Below, one piece after another: positions 34,201 through 46,308 of a stretch of 64,000 nucleotides of DNA (positions within the stretch are counted from its first letter, which is position 1; every line of letters begins with the position of its first letter). Source of the DNA: Capillidium heterosporum. Lineage: Eukaryota > Entomophthoromycota > Entomophthoromycetes > Entomophthorales > Capillidiaceae. The position numbers and the translations under genes were made by a program. A model generated the notes under the pieces. The model was not told the origin of the DNA and searched no databases. It saw nothing but the letters and a program-made list of their open reading frames with translations. The stretch lies in contig WBMQ01000010.1 in NCBI GenBank assembly GCA_016630905.1, positions 992,001 to 1,056,000 on the forward strand. Reading direction: 5' to 3'.

Positions 34201-37200
34201 GTCACTAAAGATATCATCATCAAGGATTTCGTGATGGAGTCCAGCGATGAAAAGCTTCAAAATGCGGCCCATACTATGGGAAGATCAGTAGCTGGATTTT
34301 TCGCCCACGTAACCTGCAAGGAGCATGTCATGAACAGTATGTTAGGTTATCTCACCCATGGCATCAAATCATCCGGACTTCCCTATGACCATATAAAGCA
34401 CGAAGACCTCGAGCTTATAGCGGCTGACAACTTTAAGCTATGCGTCTTTACTACGCAGAACTATGCCGCGGAGGGAGTGATCAGGTTTTTGGACCGAGAA
34501 TTGGAGGATGCCATCGTAAATCGCCGCAAATGCCGAGAGGTAAATAAGCTTCTAAAATTTGATCTAATTTTTTAGGAGGGCAAGAAGTTTTACGATCTCA
34601 CTCAAGTTAAAAGAGACACCCTTCCGATAAACTTGCCAGAGCTCCTACAGCATCGCCCGACTGGTCTTCTTCCTGAACAGGTTGGTATTTGTGCTCTACC
34701 TGATTCTAATTTTATGTAGTTACATGTCTACGATGACTTCCGTCTTTTGCCCCTTGAGACCAACGACCCACACGGTAGCACTTTATCTATTTGTATTCTG
34801 ACTCCTTTTAGAACAAATGATAATAGACAATCAGCTTATGGCCCATCAGAATTTAGAGCCCATTGGTCATGATAAATCCGATGCTATTTATATGAATGTA
34901 AACCAGTTTTCAGAAGTATTTACGGTACGTTTCTATAACTTGATGTCTCTAATTTAGATTTAGCAACTGATAAACGCACTGGATCGCCAAATCACGCTCA
35001 TTTCTGAGAACCCCGAGCTAAGCCATGCGGAGCTATTAGATCTATACGGCCAACTTGACGCCTTTTTATCTCAGCCCACGTCAGAAGAAGCTCTCTATTT
35101 CTTTGCACAGAAGTTTGTTCAACGTATTTATCGCAGCCATCTGCCTCATGGACAGCATCTCTATATTGTACTGCTTGATTGTCTATTCAGATCCTCATTG
35201 ACGGTAGCACGTGAAGTTAGGAACTGGATGATTTATTCCGACGATGAGGTAACTTGGTATGTAGTTCTTGAGCTTAATTTTTGCAGCGAAAACTTGTCCC
35301 TTCCGTCACCAAAGCTCTTTTGAAGCACCACATCATCACTTTTGAGGAACTTGACCCCCAACTGGCAAAAATGATTGAACTTGGCCGCAGTGAGTTTGTA
35401 GAATATTCCCTTGCCCTCATGCGTAAATGTCTCACTGAAGATCCCATCCATGGAAATTACGACGACTTTATCAATACTAGCACTGCAATCGCCAAGATAA
35501 TTCAGAAAGGAGACCCTGGTTCTCGGTTACAGGCACAGGTTGACGATATAAAGACTTTGTATGAAGCCCGTTTCCAGGAACGTGAACTTAGACAGCTCTG
35601 TGCATTCTTCCACTCCGACTGGTTGCGTATCTACGGCTTGACTAATCCATCTGAAAAAGAGATGTTTGATTTCGTTAACAAGCTTGGCCATCATCACATA
35701 CTTACTGATCCACAAATGCTATGTATGTTTATCCGCACCTGCATCCAAATCACCCTGGAGGTATTTTTCAACCAAGATATGGACAATAGCAACATGACCA
35801 AGAGTCCTTACTTTGTAGTAGATGCTTTGGCCAAGATGATTGTGGTTATAGCACGCTACGCCCAGGATATGGCTGACGACTATCATAACACTACCAAGAT
35901 TAGTTTGTTTTCGAATATGCTGATCGTAATCAACTTGATGCTTGCTCACTACCACAACTCAATGGGCCAGAAGTTCCACCCTAAGCCTTTCCTCCGACTT
36001 TATTCCAGCATCTTATATGACCTGCATACGCATGAAGACCATTTAAAGGCGATTGAAACCAACATATATTTCTCATTCAACAACTCGCTGTTCAACCTCC
36101 AGCCCGGATTTATGCCCGGTTTCTCTTTCGCATGGGTCTCTCTCCTTTCACATAAGCACTTCTTGCCTAAAATGATGACCATCGACAACAACAAGGGCTG
36201 GGACTATATATTGGCTCAGTTTATCTGCCTATTCAAATTCCTCGGCACTATTTTCTTTAAGGAAATCACTCCCATTGCCTATGAGTTTTACAACGATGTC
36301 TTTAAGTTTGCCGTCTTAGTACTGCACGACTACCCCGAATTCTTCGTCACCTATCACTTTGAACTGATGTCCGTACTACCCCTTTCATGCTCTCAGCTTC
36401 GCAACGTAGTGTGTAGTGCTATGCCCTCCGACTTTACATTCGTTCGCCCACAGGCTGGATACTTTGATGGAAAAGCTGCCAATGAGATCCTGCCTCCTCC
36501 ACCTGTTCCATCCAACTACACTGCTCCTTTGGAAGGAAGAAATATCATGGAGACTGTTGGGCAGTACTTGGCGACACGCGAGCCCATCAACTTCCTATTT
36601 GATCTGAGGAGTAAGCTTAAAAAAGGAATCGAGAATTCCAAGACTCTGAAACCATCCTCCAGTCAACTCAACTCTGTCGATGTCAATGAGGATCTAGAAG
36701 GCTTCGACTATCAAGTTATCAACAGCTTGATATTGTACATCGCTTCCGCCGACCTGGCCACCGACTCGGAGACATTGCCAAAATATCATAATGCAGCTAT
36801 GGATATTTACCACAAGTTGTTTATAGATTTGGGTGATGAAGGTAGCCTTTTTGAATTTCATTTAGCTAAACGTTTTCTAGGTCGTCACATCTTCATTAAC
36901 TCTTTATTTTCCCACTTGAGATACCCAAATCAACAAACTCAGTACTTTATCACGGTAGTTCTCAGTCTCTTTAGTGTTTCGAAGGATGTAGTTTATAAGG
37001 AGCAAATATTCAGGTAACTAATGCCATATGTCATTTTATTTATTGCTTAGGGTTCTGATGGATCGCCTGATGGCTGGAAACCTCATGCCATGGGGAGTGC
37101 TTACTTTGTTAATAGAGCTATTTGAAGGCAAGGAGTACGATCTCCTCAACCAAAAGTTTGTCAAATCGGAGCCTGGACTCGTCGCCTTCCTGACCGACTT

Positions 37201-37273
37201 CGTTCCCTTCATCAAGAATGGGCCTAAGGAACCTTTCGAATCTTCTCAGACCAAGTCCAACACTCAGGCTTAG
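31285..37273 (+). CDS. NOT1: CCR4-NOT complex scaffold subunit NOT1 (CNOT1/CDC39), with frame breaks
   Basis: Eight exons (31285-33631, 33670-34539, 34576-34680, 34720-34774, 34812-34924, 34964-35248, 35287-37013, 37051-37273) give about 1907 residues. NOT1 is the scaffold of the deadenylase complex that shortens mRNA tails. Family marks are RPWNCLDLMEFLL and DPELILLGFIQI in the N-terminal part, HYLVVKRV at the end of the MIF4G-like region, PFTCKVLYQ and VFKPPNPWLMAIIRFL before the CNOT9-binding domain, then INPSIVYAQHPHYREVILESVIKAI, and finally NOT-box residues ending PWGVLTLLIELF. The first exon needs three one-base corrections (near 31339, 31972 and 33360). The rest, including seven introns, is clean. 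The start MSTTNLDSSLD was chosen for its ATG context. The N-terminus is roughly 300 residues shorter than in animals. Confidence 0.88.
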
Positions 37274-37688
37274 TCTTCACCAACATCTTTATCGTTCAAC
37301 AAGTGTAATCTTGTTTTTATTTACCAGTAAGTTATGTTCCCTGCTTTTATCACCACACATGCTCGTCAGCAACTATCAATGAAAGTATTGGGGTGTGCAT
37401 GTTAGTTACTGGATATTTGATGTGTTTGTGGTTGGCTTACCGCCCTTAGATTTTACATTTAAACTGCTTCGTGTTGCATTGAATAAATCTTGTCTATTTA
37501 AGCTTTATATCTTCAATGTGTATGCATTTGCTTTTCTATAGTATTTTAGTTCTACTTTTCGATTTATATCGTTTTGCATTCTAAGCTTGTAGTATAGTTT
37601 GAGTTTAGATTAATTACCTTGAAAAGAAACCAACCTTTATTAAGCAGAGTTCAATTCAACTTTACTTTTCAAACTCAAAGTCTAAAAC
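37274..37688. other. Intergenic, no gene seen
   Basis: 415 bases between NOT1 and the Med11-like gene on the same strand. No feature recognised. Confidence 0.5.
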
Positions 37689-38184
37689 ATGAATTCAGAA
37701 ACGAACCGACTCAAGTACATCTCCAGACCAGTAAACGACCTATCAATAAAGTCAACAGAACTGATAAATGTAGAAGAGGTACAATTTAAATTGACTTTTC
37801 AATAACCGAATTTTAGAAAGTTGGGGAGCTTATGGAGGCCATGACTATAAGCTGCGAATCCCTGCACATGAAATACAATAAAGCTGATAACGAAGATGGG
37901 GACGACTTACAGAAAGAACATTTAGCTTCGAACATCTCAAGATTTGGCGAATTACTCGATGTAAATTATTTCTTATAATCTATATATAACCTATTTAGAA
38001 CATTCAAAGCGAACTGCGAATGCATTTCAACTACATGGGCGAAAAGGCCATCATCCCAAATTTAGATTTACCGGTTGAGGTAAAGAACTTTTCCAGAGCT
38101 ACCTTCGATGACCTTTGGGTTGATATGGTGAATGATATAAACGAGCAGAACGCACCCGACGAGTATTTTAGCTACCAGATCTAA
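37689..38184 (+). CDS. Candidate Mediator subunit 11-like protein
   Basis: Three exons (37689-37778, 37817-37960, 37999-38184) with two 38-base introns give 139 residues. The order of features resembles Med11. There is a helix LSIKSTELINVEEKVGELMEAM (Med11 typically has L..IE..I..LL..A), then a second helix FGELLDNIQSELRMHFNYMGEKAIIP like the Med11 hairpin that pairs with Med22 in the Mediator head, followed by a short acidic tail. Mediator carries signals from activators to RNA polymerase II. The match is by pattern only; another small helical complex subunit is possible. The frame is intact. Confidence 0.5.
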
Positions 38185-40090
38185 TATTTATTTAAATTAA
38201 AATGTTTTTCCAACCGAATTATTTAATACTATGTTAAGTTCCTACTAAGTAGAAGTTTACTAGAGGTAACTATATTATAAATTATTTTATATTTGACTTT
38301 GACTTGTTTTGTTGATGAGTTACATTAACACAGATTCTTGAAATTTTTTTAAGTATAGCTCAATATTTTAATGGATTATAGTGGTGACCGAATTAGTAAG
38401 GTGCATTTAGGTAGTGGTATAAATGATATTTTTTATTTAACTAATAGTGAAATATATCACTTTCTACCATTTAAAAGTTACACATACTGTAATCAATTTG
38501 ACGAAATAAGTAAATTTTTACAAATTGGTTCATTATTAGCACTGTATATGTAGGATATAATAGTCTGAAACTATATATGTGTTAAATCATACTATACTTA
38601 TGATACGCTTATATCCAATATAGATGGCTCAATATTAGCGATAAGTTGACTGGTATAAATTTATACAGCTAGAACTACAGACTACGTTTACTTCTGTATA
38701 AAATAATATAAATGCTACAAAGTCAGTAAGTTTAGTGATCAACTCCACTTATACCTTCATATCCATATTGTCAGTATAAACTGAGTTATTTCTTTGGTAT
38801 AGAAAGGTTCTTTTTATGTCGTTATTTAATTAGCTGTTCTTACTAGTGAGATGAAGCATATGTTCAAACATTTTACTATTCGGCTTTATAGTAGTCGTAC
38901 TCATTTTATTATAAAGCTATATTTGGTTAGCTTTTTGGTTGAGACTTTGGTGAAAGTATAGGACCCATACTTTTACTGTAATTGTACAGAAACCTGTCAA
39001 GAGCTATACTTTAGCATGTAGCTGGTATGTCCAAAATGATGTTGCAATTTAGGTGCATTCATTTGCAATACCAGTTTAAATTGTTATCGGACGGACGGGA
39101 TAAAACCTAAAGAACATAGATTGCACCAACGTGACAAGGTTGATGACCATTCTTGTACGGTAGTTATAAATTAGAATTACTCAGCTTTATCGCTAAACTT
39201 GCCTTCTTTGAAATGGGTTACAAATATGTTCTTGTGACTTTAGTAAGATATAGTCCAATCTCAATATCCCGTTGCAGACTCCTTGGGTATATCTTAAAAT
39301 TTCAAGTTCTTGCCTTTCGAAAGTTCAAGAGCATGCTTTTTTCTTTGATGTGGAACTGAATTTGTATCCAAGAAGTTTGACATGACTAAAGTAGAATATT
39401 CCTATACAGCGAAAAGTTTCCAATTTCTCTTTTAGCAGTAATTTCGGGTATATTTCTAAATTTTTGCCTCAATTGGCATTTCAGAGGTGGCTTTATAATG
39501 AATAATATACGGTGTAGGACTTACATCCATCATTTTAGCTAGTGTTATTTTCATCTACACATGGATGTTTGACCTCAGAAAGCTGAGATGCTTTTGTATA
39601 GTTAAAATTTATATAAATAGCATATATAACCAGAAATCCTCACAAATATGTATGTATATGTGGCTTTACTCCAGTTAAGATGTTGGAGATGGCTTTTGGC
39701 CATTCATTTCTAAATTGATTGTGGATACCCATCTATCCTAAAATGGGAAGGACTGAACGAAGTTTAGTAGCTGTTCAGTCCAATAACTCCATCTAGGTTA
39801 TGGACGCTAAAGCATCTGTACAAATGCACTTGAAACTACTTTATACCACACATGTGCCAGCCAATGCCAACTCATCGGTGGAGTAGATTAGCTTCAAGCG
39901 ATAGGTGACTTAGACATCAGCTTGGATAAGCTCTCGTACTTCATTTTCATTGCACGTTAAGGCCGAAGGAATAAGGCTCTATCCAATAGGATATTCTAAA
40001 GAAATATATATTGAATTTATGAATGCGGATAGTAGTGCACTAAGTTTCACTAGAGGATGTAATTAATACTAAATCAAACTAAACCAGTTG
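38185..40090. other. Intergenic, AT-rich, no gene seen
   Basis: 1.9 kb. The short open stretches at 38371-38553 and 39153-39359 have no domain, splice or codon support. I see nothing else until the TATA box of GSH1 copy 3. Confidence 0.5.
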
Positions 40091-40099
40091 GGTATATAA
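40091..40099 (+). promoter_or_regulatory. TATA box of GSH1 copy 3
   Basis: GTATATAAG, about 47-55 bases before the ATG at 40146. The flanks do not resemble the promoters of copies 1 and 2. Confidence 0.5.
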
Positions 40100-40145
40100 G
40101 GTTAAGTATCATGGCCAAAAGTTTATTTCAAATTTTGATTCTCAA

Positions 40146-42139
40146 ATGGGCTTGCTGTCCGATTGTACTGAGTTGAGTTGGGACGAGTGTAAAGTTTACT
40201 CCAGACAAGTGCGACGCTTAGGCATCCAGCAGCTCCTCCGTATCTGCAAGGACCAAGAGTACAAGGACCAGGACCAACCTCTACTGTTTGGTGACGAAAT
40301 TGAGTACCTTATGGTCAAGTTCAAGGAGGGAGGTCAAGTCTGTCTCAACACCAGGGCCTATCAACTTTTACCCCAGCTCAAGGTCGAGAAGGAGGAGGCT
40401 GAAAAATCCAACAGGTATGTCTGTTATACGATAAAGGCTAACTGTTTCTAATAGGCCTTACGAAACGGCATGGACTCCTGAGTACGCAAAGTTCATGTTG
40501 GAAGGTGAGCTTGGCTTCAAGTAAAAGTTACTAACAATGGATAGGGACCCCCGGTGTACCTTTCAAACCAACAATCGCCGGTCTTCTTGAGGTTGAGAGT
40601 AACATGCGCATAAGACGTAAGAAAGTAGAAAGTCTGCTCAAGGAGGATGAGGCTCTGATTACACTGCCTATATTCCCAAGATTTGGCTGCGATAACGGGA
40701 TCGATATCACCTACAACGGCAACACACCCTGTACTCGCAGTAAAATGATATCGGACGACATCATATTCCCTCATCCTCGTTTCAAAGCGATGTGTACGAA
40801 CAAACGGGACCGCCGAGGGGAGTCATTCCAGGCTAATGTCCCACTCTTCATGGATGAGAAAACTTCTGTTGGTTCTAACGACGGTGGCTTGATGGACCAC
40901 ATATACTTTGACACCTTAGCTGCCAGTACCTGCTGCTGCTGCCTACAGGCAACCTTCCAAGCTCCCAATGTTGACGAAGCTAGGTACATGTATGACATGC
41001 TAGTTCCCCTAACTCCCATCCTCCTGGCCCTATCTGCCAACGCCCCAATTACCAAAGGACTACTTATGGATATGGATACCCGATGGAGCCTAGTCTGCCA
41101 GGCATCTGACGAACGTACACCTGGTGAGCGAGGTAAAGGTCCACTAAACGAAGGGGAGCGCCTTATATTTAAATCCAGGGTTAATACAGTATCGCGTTAC
41201 ATCTCAAACTACAAGGAGTTCCATCCCAAGTACAACGACATTGAAGCTGAGATTGACGAAGAGAGCTACAATGCCTTAGTAAAAGGCGGCATGGACCAGC
41301 AGTTTGCTAAACATTTTGGATACCTGTTCATCAGAGAACCGCTGGTCACTTATAAGGAGTCTATGCTACGCAGTACATCGGGAGAAGTTGATACCCACTT
41401 GGACAGCGACCACTTTGAGAATATCCAGTCGTCAAACTGGCAGTCATTGCGGCTTAAACCTCCTCCTGATAACAGCGATATCGGATGGCGGGTAGAGTTT
41501 CGTACCATGGACGTCCAAATTACTGACTTTGAGAATGCAGCCTTAGTCATCTTCCTCAACCTTTTGATCCGCTCCATATTGAAGTTGCGACCCAACCTTT
41601 ACTTGCCTATCTCCAAAGTCGATCACAACATCCAGTCTGCCCAAAGTAGAGATGCTATTAACACCCAAAAATTCTACTTCCGTAACCAAATATTTAGTAA
41701 TAAGGATGACAGTTACACATTGAAATCTATGGACACCATCATCAATGGTGATAGTAGTTCCATGGGGTTAATTCAACTCATCACCAAATATTTGGAAAGC
41801 GAAGGAGTCAGCTTTACATTGATTGATTCTCTTAAACCCTACCTCAGTTTGGTAAGCGAGAGAGCAAGTGGTAAGCTGGTTACTGGGGCTACTTACCTGC
41901 GAAGCTACGTTCAAAGTCACAGTAGCTATAACAAGGATTCGGTTGTCAACGATATAATCAACTACGACTTGATAACTTTGATCGACAATATCGGTAACAA
42001 CTTACAGTACAGTTTAGCCCCTCAGCTTTTGGGGAACTATGGGGAACTGACTTTGGTTGATAGGAGCAAGTCAAAGGTTGTAAGTAATAAGTCTGGCCTT
42101 TCAGCCAACAACACTATCCTCACTTCAGTTCAATCTTAG
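40146..42139 (+). CDS. GSH1: Glutamate-cysteine ligase, copy 3 (two introns)
   Basis: Exons 40146-40414, 40455-40504 and 40545-42139, with two 40-base introns, give 637 residues with no frame break. Motifs match copies 1 and 2: LLFGDEIEYLMVKF, ETAWTPEYAKFMLEGTPG (this one split by both introns), CCLQATFQAP, DMDTRWS, DERTPGERG, SDHFENIQSSNWQ, LKPPPDNSDIGWRVEFRTM, ITDFENAAL and RASGKLVTGATYLR. WRVEFR and SDHFENIQS fit other eukaryotic GCLs better than the versions in copies 1 and 2, so this may be the ancestral-type gene. The introns sit inside the segment around the LEG motif and are absent from the tandem copies, consistent with those arising through a processed copy. It lies on the same strand, 14 kb downstream of copy 2. 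Confidence 0.94.
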
Positions 42140-42487
42140 TGCTTTGCATATGTTGTGAACTATATTTTTGCAACAGTCCAAATAATTAAATTCGTTTATT
42201 ATAGTTAAATTTATACTTTTATGTATTTGTTGTAAACTACACTTATATTTTAGTATACATTTGGTCATAGGACCTACCTGAATAGTAAGATTAAATGTGG
42301 TATATGTCAGCTAATATACCATTGAATAGAAATAAAAATACAAATACAATAGTTGAAAATCTACATGGGTTTATTATCCTCGATACTTTACCGAGGAAAT
42401 GTGGTGGGGAAATATGGCAAACTATAGCTAACCAAACTTCCCAAAAATGTTAGTAATGGAAATCTCCAGTTATAAGTACTCAACTAC
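42140..42487. other. Intergenic between convergent genes
   Basis: 348 AT-rich bases between the stops of GSH1 copy 3 and glucosylceramide synthase. These are 3' flanks; no RNA or repeat recognised. Confidence 0.5.
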
Positions 42488-43996
42488 CTATATCTTAGAC
42501 TCGGGTAAGCGGGTAAAGATGTCGACCTTCTTAGATCCTTTGAGGTTGCTATCGGAAGACCCTACCGAAGAATCACTTTTGAGGAAGGTATTGTACCCGT
42601 TGCTGTCAGAACCTTTGACTGGAGCCATAAGTGGTGAATCGATAGCCTGCTCCATATCGATCTCGGCGACCGGGTTACCATTGCGTTGTGATTTGATGAG
42701 GATACCCGCCAACCAGTCGATAGTCTCGAATAAGCCTTCGGCTACTCGCTTGACGTAGGTGTTGTGAAAGAGTGGCTGTAAAATACTCTGCTCGGATTCC
42801 AATTCAGGTCGCACTTTGGATCCCATGGTGATGCGGAAGGCTTTGCCGCGCCACTCGAACCGATTACCTAGCATGGCGTAGATGTAGAGGGGTAGAGCAC
42901 TCAACTCGCGGATGGTCCAGGATACGATGAACTGACGTAGAGCTAGGCCACGCATCGGCCGTCCCGTTAAATCCTTAACTAATTGTAGGTCCAAAAGGAA
43001 CCAGAGAACGAGGTGGAAGGCCAAGAAGTTCAAAGGATGGACGTCAAGCAGGGAACTAACACCGTAGGAGGCGAAGATGCCGTTGAGGATGGACTCGGTG
43101 AAAGGTTCGACAATTGTGGCAGCTGGCACAATTGATTTACGTAACCTTGCCCACCTGGCCCTTCTCGAGAAGTAAGAGGCAGTTGACAGATCGCCCAACC
43201 GATTGTAGACTAGGTCGGAAGTCATGGCGTGCTTTAATCCCTTATTCCATATAGCTTCACCGATTAAGTGATCCTCAGCAAGTATATCTTTGAAGGCCTC
43301 GATACCACCTTTGTCGGAGAGGTCTGATTTGCGGTAGAGGCACGACTTACCTACGATACAGGGTGCTACACCGACGTAGTTGATGACTGAGTACATCTTG
43401 GCATGGGCTGTGTTCAAAAAAGCAGCATCGAGTTGGGCACCGAACGCCTTGGTGCTGACACCAATAGGCAGGTGGTGGACGAGACCGATAGTTGGATCCA
43501 TCATCAGCTGCACCGACCGGGACAGACATCCCAAGTTCAACATGATGTTGGAGTCGCATACCCAGACGATGTCGTATTTGGATTGTTTGTAAGCTTTGAT
43601 AAGGTTGCTGACCTTGGGGTTGATTCCGGGGAAACTAGGATCGATAACCAACTTGGCGTCGACCTTGGGGTATTGAGCTATAAGCTGCTGCACTACGGGG
43701 ACACAAGCATCGTTTGGGTCGGTTACCGAAAATACCAGTTCGAAGTTGGGGTAATCCTGCAAGAAACTGGACTCCAAGTTTTCGCGTAGCTTGTATTCTA
43801 GGCCAGCCAAAGGTCTCAAAACCGAGACAAAGGGGCCATCTTCTATCTTAGGTGATGGTAGCTTGGTGATGAGCAAGCTAGATCTGTAACGGTACCTAGC
43901 TAATATGATGGCTGATATCGAACAGCCGATCATAAAGACCCACAACAGGATCGAAAGGTAGATAGAAAAGCTGGCGAGGTAGGGGTAGTAATCCAT
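42488..43996 (-). CDS. Ceramide glucosyltransferase (glucosylceramide synthase)
   Basis: Intronless, 502 residues, ATG at 43996. An N-terminal membrane anchor (LSILLWVFMIGCSISAIIL) is followed by the GT21 catalytic domain: RPLAGLEYKLRENLES, Asp93 in SVTDPND, Asp148 in WVCDSNI, Asp242 in AEDHLIGEAIW and the RRARW motif at 278-282. These are the D1, D2, D3, (Q/R)xxRW residues at almost the same spacing as in human UGCG. A hydrophobic C-terminal segment and a polar tail of about 100 residues follow. The enzyme transfers glucose from UDP-glucose to ceramide at the Golgi or ER, making fungal glucosylceramide. Saccharomyces and Schizosaccharomyces lack it, so its presence helps exclude those lineages. 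Confidence 0.93.
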   Translation of the reverse strand: MDYYPYLASFSIYLSILLWVFMIGCSISAIILARYRYRSSLLITKLPSPKIEDGPFVSVLRPLAGLEYKLRENLESSFLQDYPNFELVFSVTDPNDACVPVVQQLIAQYPKVDAKLVIDPSFPGINPKVSNLIKAYKQSKYDIVWVCDSNIMLNLGCLSRSVQLMMDPTIGLVHHLPIGVSTKAFGAQLDAAFLNTAHAKMYSVINYVGVAPCIVGKSCLYRKSDLSDKGGIEAFKDILAEDHLIGEAIWNKGLKHAMTSDLVYNRLGDLSTASYFSRRARWARLRKSIVPAATIVEPFTESILNGIFASYGVSSLLDVHPLNFLAFHLVLWFLLDLQLVKDLTGRPMRGLALRQFIVSWTIRELSALPLYIYAMLGNRFEWRGKAFRITMGSKVRPELESEQSILQPLFHNTYVKRVAEGLFETIDWLAGILIKSQRNGNPVAEIDMEQAIDSPLMAPVKGSDSNGYNTFLKSDSSVGSSDSNLKGSKKVDIFTRLPESKI

Positions 43997-45575
43997 GAAG
44001 TATATACAGTTGTAAATAATATCTAAAATTTGTTGACCAAGTTCTATGCTAATGTTGAAGCTGTGTTAGAAAGGTTGAGCTTGGTCGTCTCGCTATAAAA
44101 ATTTTGAAAGTGTCCGTTGGAAGTCGGCTTGCTGCTTTTATACGTTTTTAGTTTATGTAAAGGTGGTAGGTTGTGAACTGAATTACTAATTTCAAAACTT
44201 TACCTTTCAAAATCAAATCCCGATATCATCACAACTTTCTCCAAATATTCAATTCTGATTGGCTGATGACATCATCCACATATGTAGTTTTGTGAAACTA
44301 CGCAGCTTCTACACCAATTCTCGTCCCTATTCCGATTAGGTTAAAGTAAGATTTCAAATCAACTAGGTTTGGTTCAATAAAATTTGAGTTGGCGATACCG
44401 GGAAATAGATGGGATCGAGCCCGATCTTCTCGCAGTCAGCGAAGGTCTATCAATACCTGTACATACATCTAGTGCCTTTAGTATGGAGCATATATGCGTC
44501 TATTAAGCGCAAAAATAGCAAGTTTAATGACATTTTTGACCCGCCTCTTGCCTTTCACTTGAAAAACATAGCACACTTGAAATAAAAAACCAAAGCCGGT
44601 TAAAACAAATCCCTTTTCATCACCATTATTTATAAGATTGATTTGATCTCTGTCAAATTAGGAAACAGTAAGAATCTGCTTATAAATATTGCACTCTCTT
44701 ACTCCAGAAATTAATTGCAGATTGAGAAATTACAAACTTATCTCCGGCTGTCGATATACGTGTCAACAGTTGAGATGGAACGGTACAACTAACAAATAAA
44801 TAAAGAATAGTCTTGTTATCAGCTTATAAATCCTACTGACTTCAACGTATAAATACAGCTTGCTGTTCAAATTCAAAAGCTTCAATCTGTTGATAAAGCT
44901 TGAAAGACATTCCTAAAAGTTTGAATTTATGGCCTGGAAAAACTAAGGTTACATAGTAAAACCTACAAGGAGCATTGTCTGATCCGATGGACCAATAATT
45001 TATCCGTAGTTCCTAATCCCCAGGCTCAATACAATCGTTCGTTTACACACATTTCAGTGTAAACTTAGTTTGAAAAGTTTAGCCAGTACTTTAGCCAATA
45101 ATGCTTCAAGAATCTACCTTCCAATCAAAAGAATGTCGGGAAGATTATAGAAAATTTAGAGGCTTTTTCTATGGCTTGGAACAGGAGTCGTAAAGCAAAT
45201 GTCCACCTACATTAATTTATGGTTTAACTTGAAACCTGCCAGTATATTTCTAGTTGATAGGTGGGTTTAGTCTGATGTATTATCTATAAATTTGAAGATC
45301 AATGAGAACATTCTTGAAGTCTTTAGGAACTTGGAATGTGTGAGATAACTTTGTTGATTCATAGATAAAAGCTAATGCTTGACAATATTTATGCATAAAA
45401 AGGCTACTTACCACAGATACATAATTGAATTGAAGTTTCCGACATAGTATTTTCGACTTAGATACAGATAAATGGCACAGTATTCCGGACAAAACTGTAT
45501 AAAAGCATTTGTCCAAAAATCAAACATTGAGGAAACTATAAACTCTATAAGTAGGCACTTGTGAAAAAGTCACAG
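43997..45575. other. Intergenic, no gene seen
   Basis: 1.6 kb between glucosylceramide synthase and tRNA-Leu. A tRNA-B-box-like string near 44410 (minus strand) lacks a foldable cloverleaf. No coding sequence recognised. Confidence 0.5.
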
Positions 45576-45657
45576 GGCGACATGGCCGAGTGGTCTAAGG
45601 CGCCGCACTCAAGTTGCGGTCTCGCAAGAGGCAGGAGTTCGAACCTCCTTGTCGTCA
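45576..45657 (+). tRNA. tRNA-Leu(CAA)
   Basis: Class II tRNA without intron. The acceptor stem GGCGACA pairs with TGTCGTC (one G-T). The D arm is GCC...GGC, and the anticodon stem CCGCA/TGCGG encloses loop CTCAAGT with anticodon CAA, reading UUG. A long variable arm follows, then T arm AGGAG-TTCGAAC-CTCCT and discriminator A. CCA is not encoded, as is normal for nuclear tRNA genes. Confidence 0.95.
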
Positions 45658-45662
45658 TTATC

Positions 45663-45668
45663 TTTTTT
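45663..45668 (+). terminator. RNA polymerase III terminator of tRNA-Leu
   Basis: Run of six T bases five bases after the tRNA end. Confidence 0.8.
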
Positions 45669-46308
45669 CTATCTTTTTGCTCCGCCATCGGTTTAGACCT
45701 CGACAATATCGTATTTCTATCCACAAAAACTCGCTTATTAAGACATCTCAAGCCAGTTTTTAACATATGCTCGACGACTATTAAATGTTAGTTCTATAAA
45801 TATATAGTAATTATAGTTTTATTCTAACAATTAGTATTAATTTTTTGTTTAGTTGATTATATCTCAGCTTTGAGAGCCAAGAGTTGGACACAGTGTAATT
45901 GCTGTATTAAGGAAATGTATCTACAGCCAGTGGATTAGTCCTCATTAAAGTAATACCATCTACTATTGACCTTCAAAGAACATTACTCAAGCCATCAAGA
46001 ATTGATTTCCAAGTGTAATTTTTTGTAGCCAAGTTAATTTCTTGAAAAAAGTATCTTCAAATGACAAGCTTACTATTTTGGAAAGATCATAGATATGCTA
46101 TAAAATATAGAAACACCTGTAGTATATATACAAAGTTTTAAAGTATAAAAGGTTTACTGTCAATATTTAGTATATAAAAAGCAGTAACGTCAGGATGTAT
46201 AGTTAACAACGTTACTTGAAGTTGCCATATCTGCTATAAACATATAGTTATTATAAATTAGTACAAGGTCAAATACATCCGGCATAGATCCCAAACTTTT
46301 GAATCCAG
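45669..46308. other. Intergenic, no gene seen
   Basis: 640 AT-rich bases downstream of tRNA-Leu and the 3' flank of the Ser/Thr-rich gene. Nothing recognised. Confidence 0.5.

Noticed and set aside
44395-44470. tRNA-like B-box string (GGCTCGATCCC on the minus strand)
   Set aside because: No A box at the right distance and no cloverleaf; T stem and acceptor stem do not pair.
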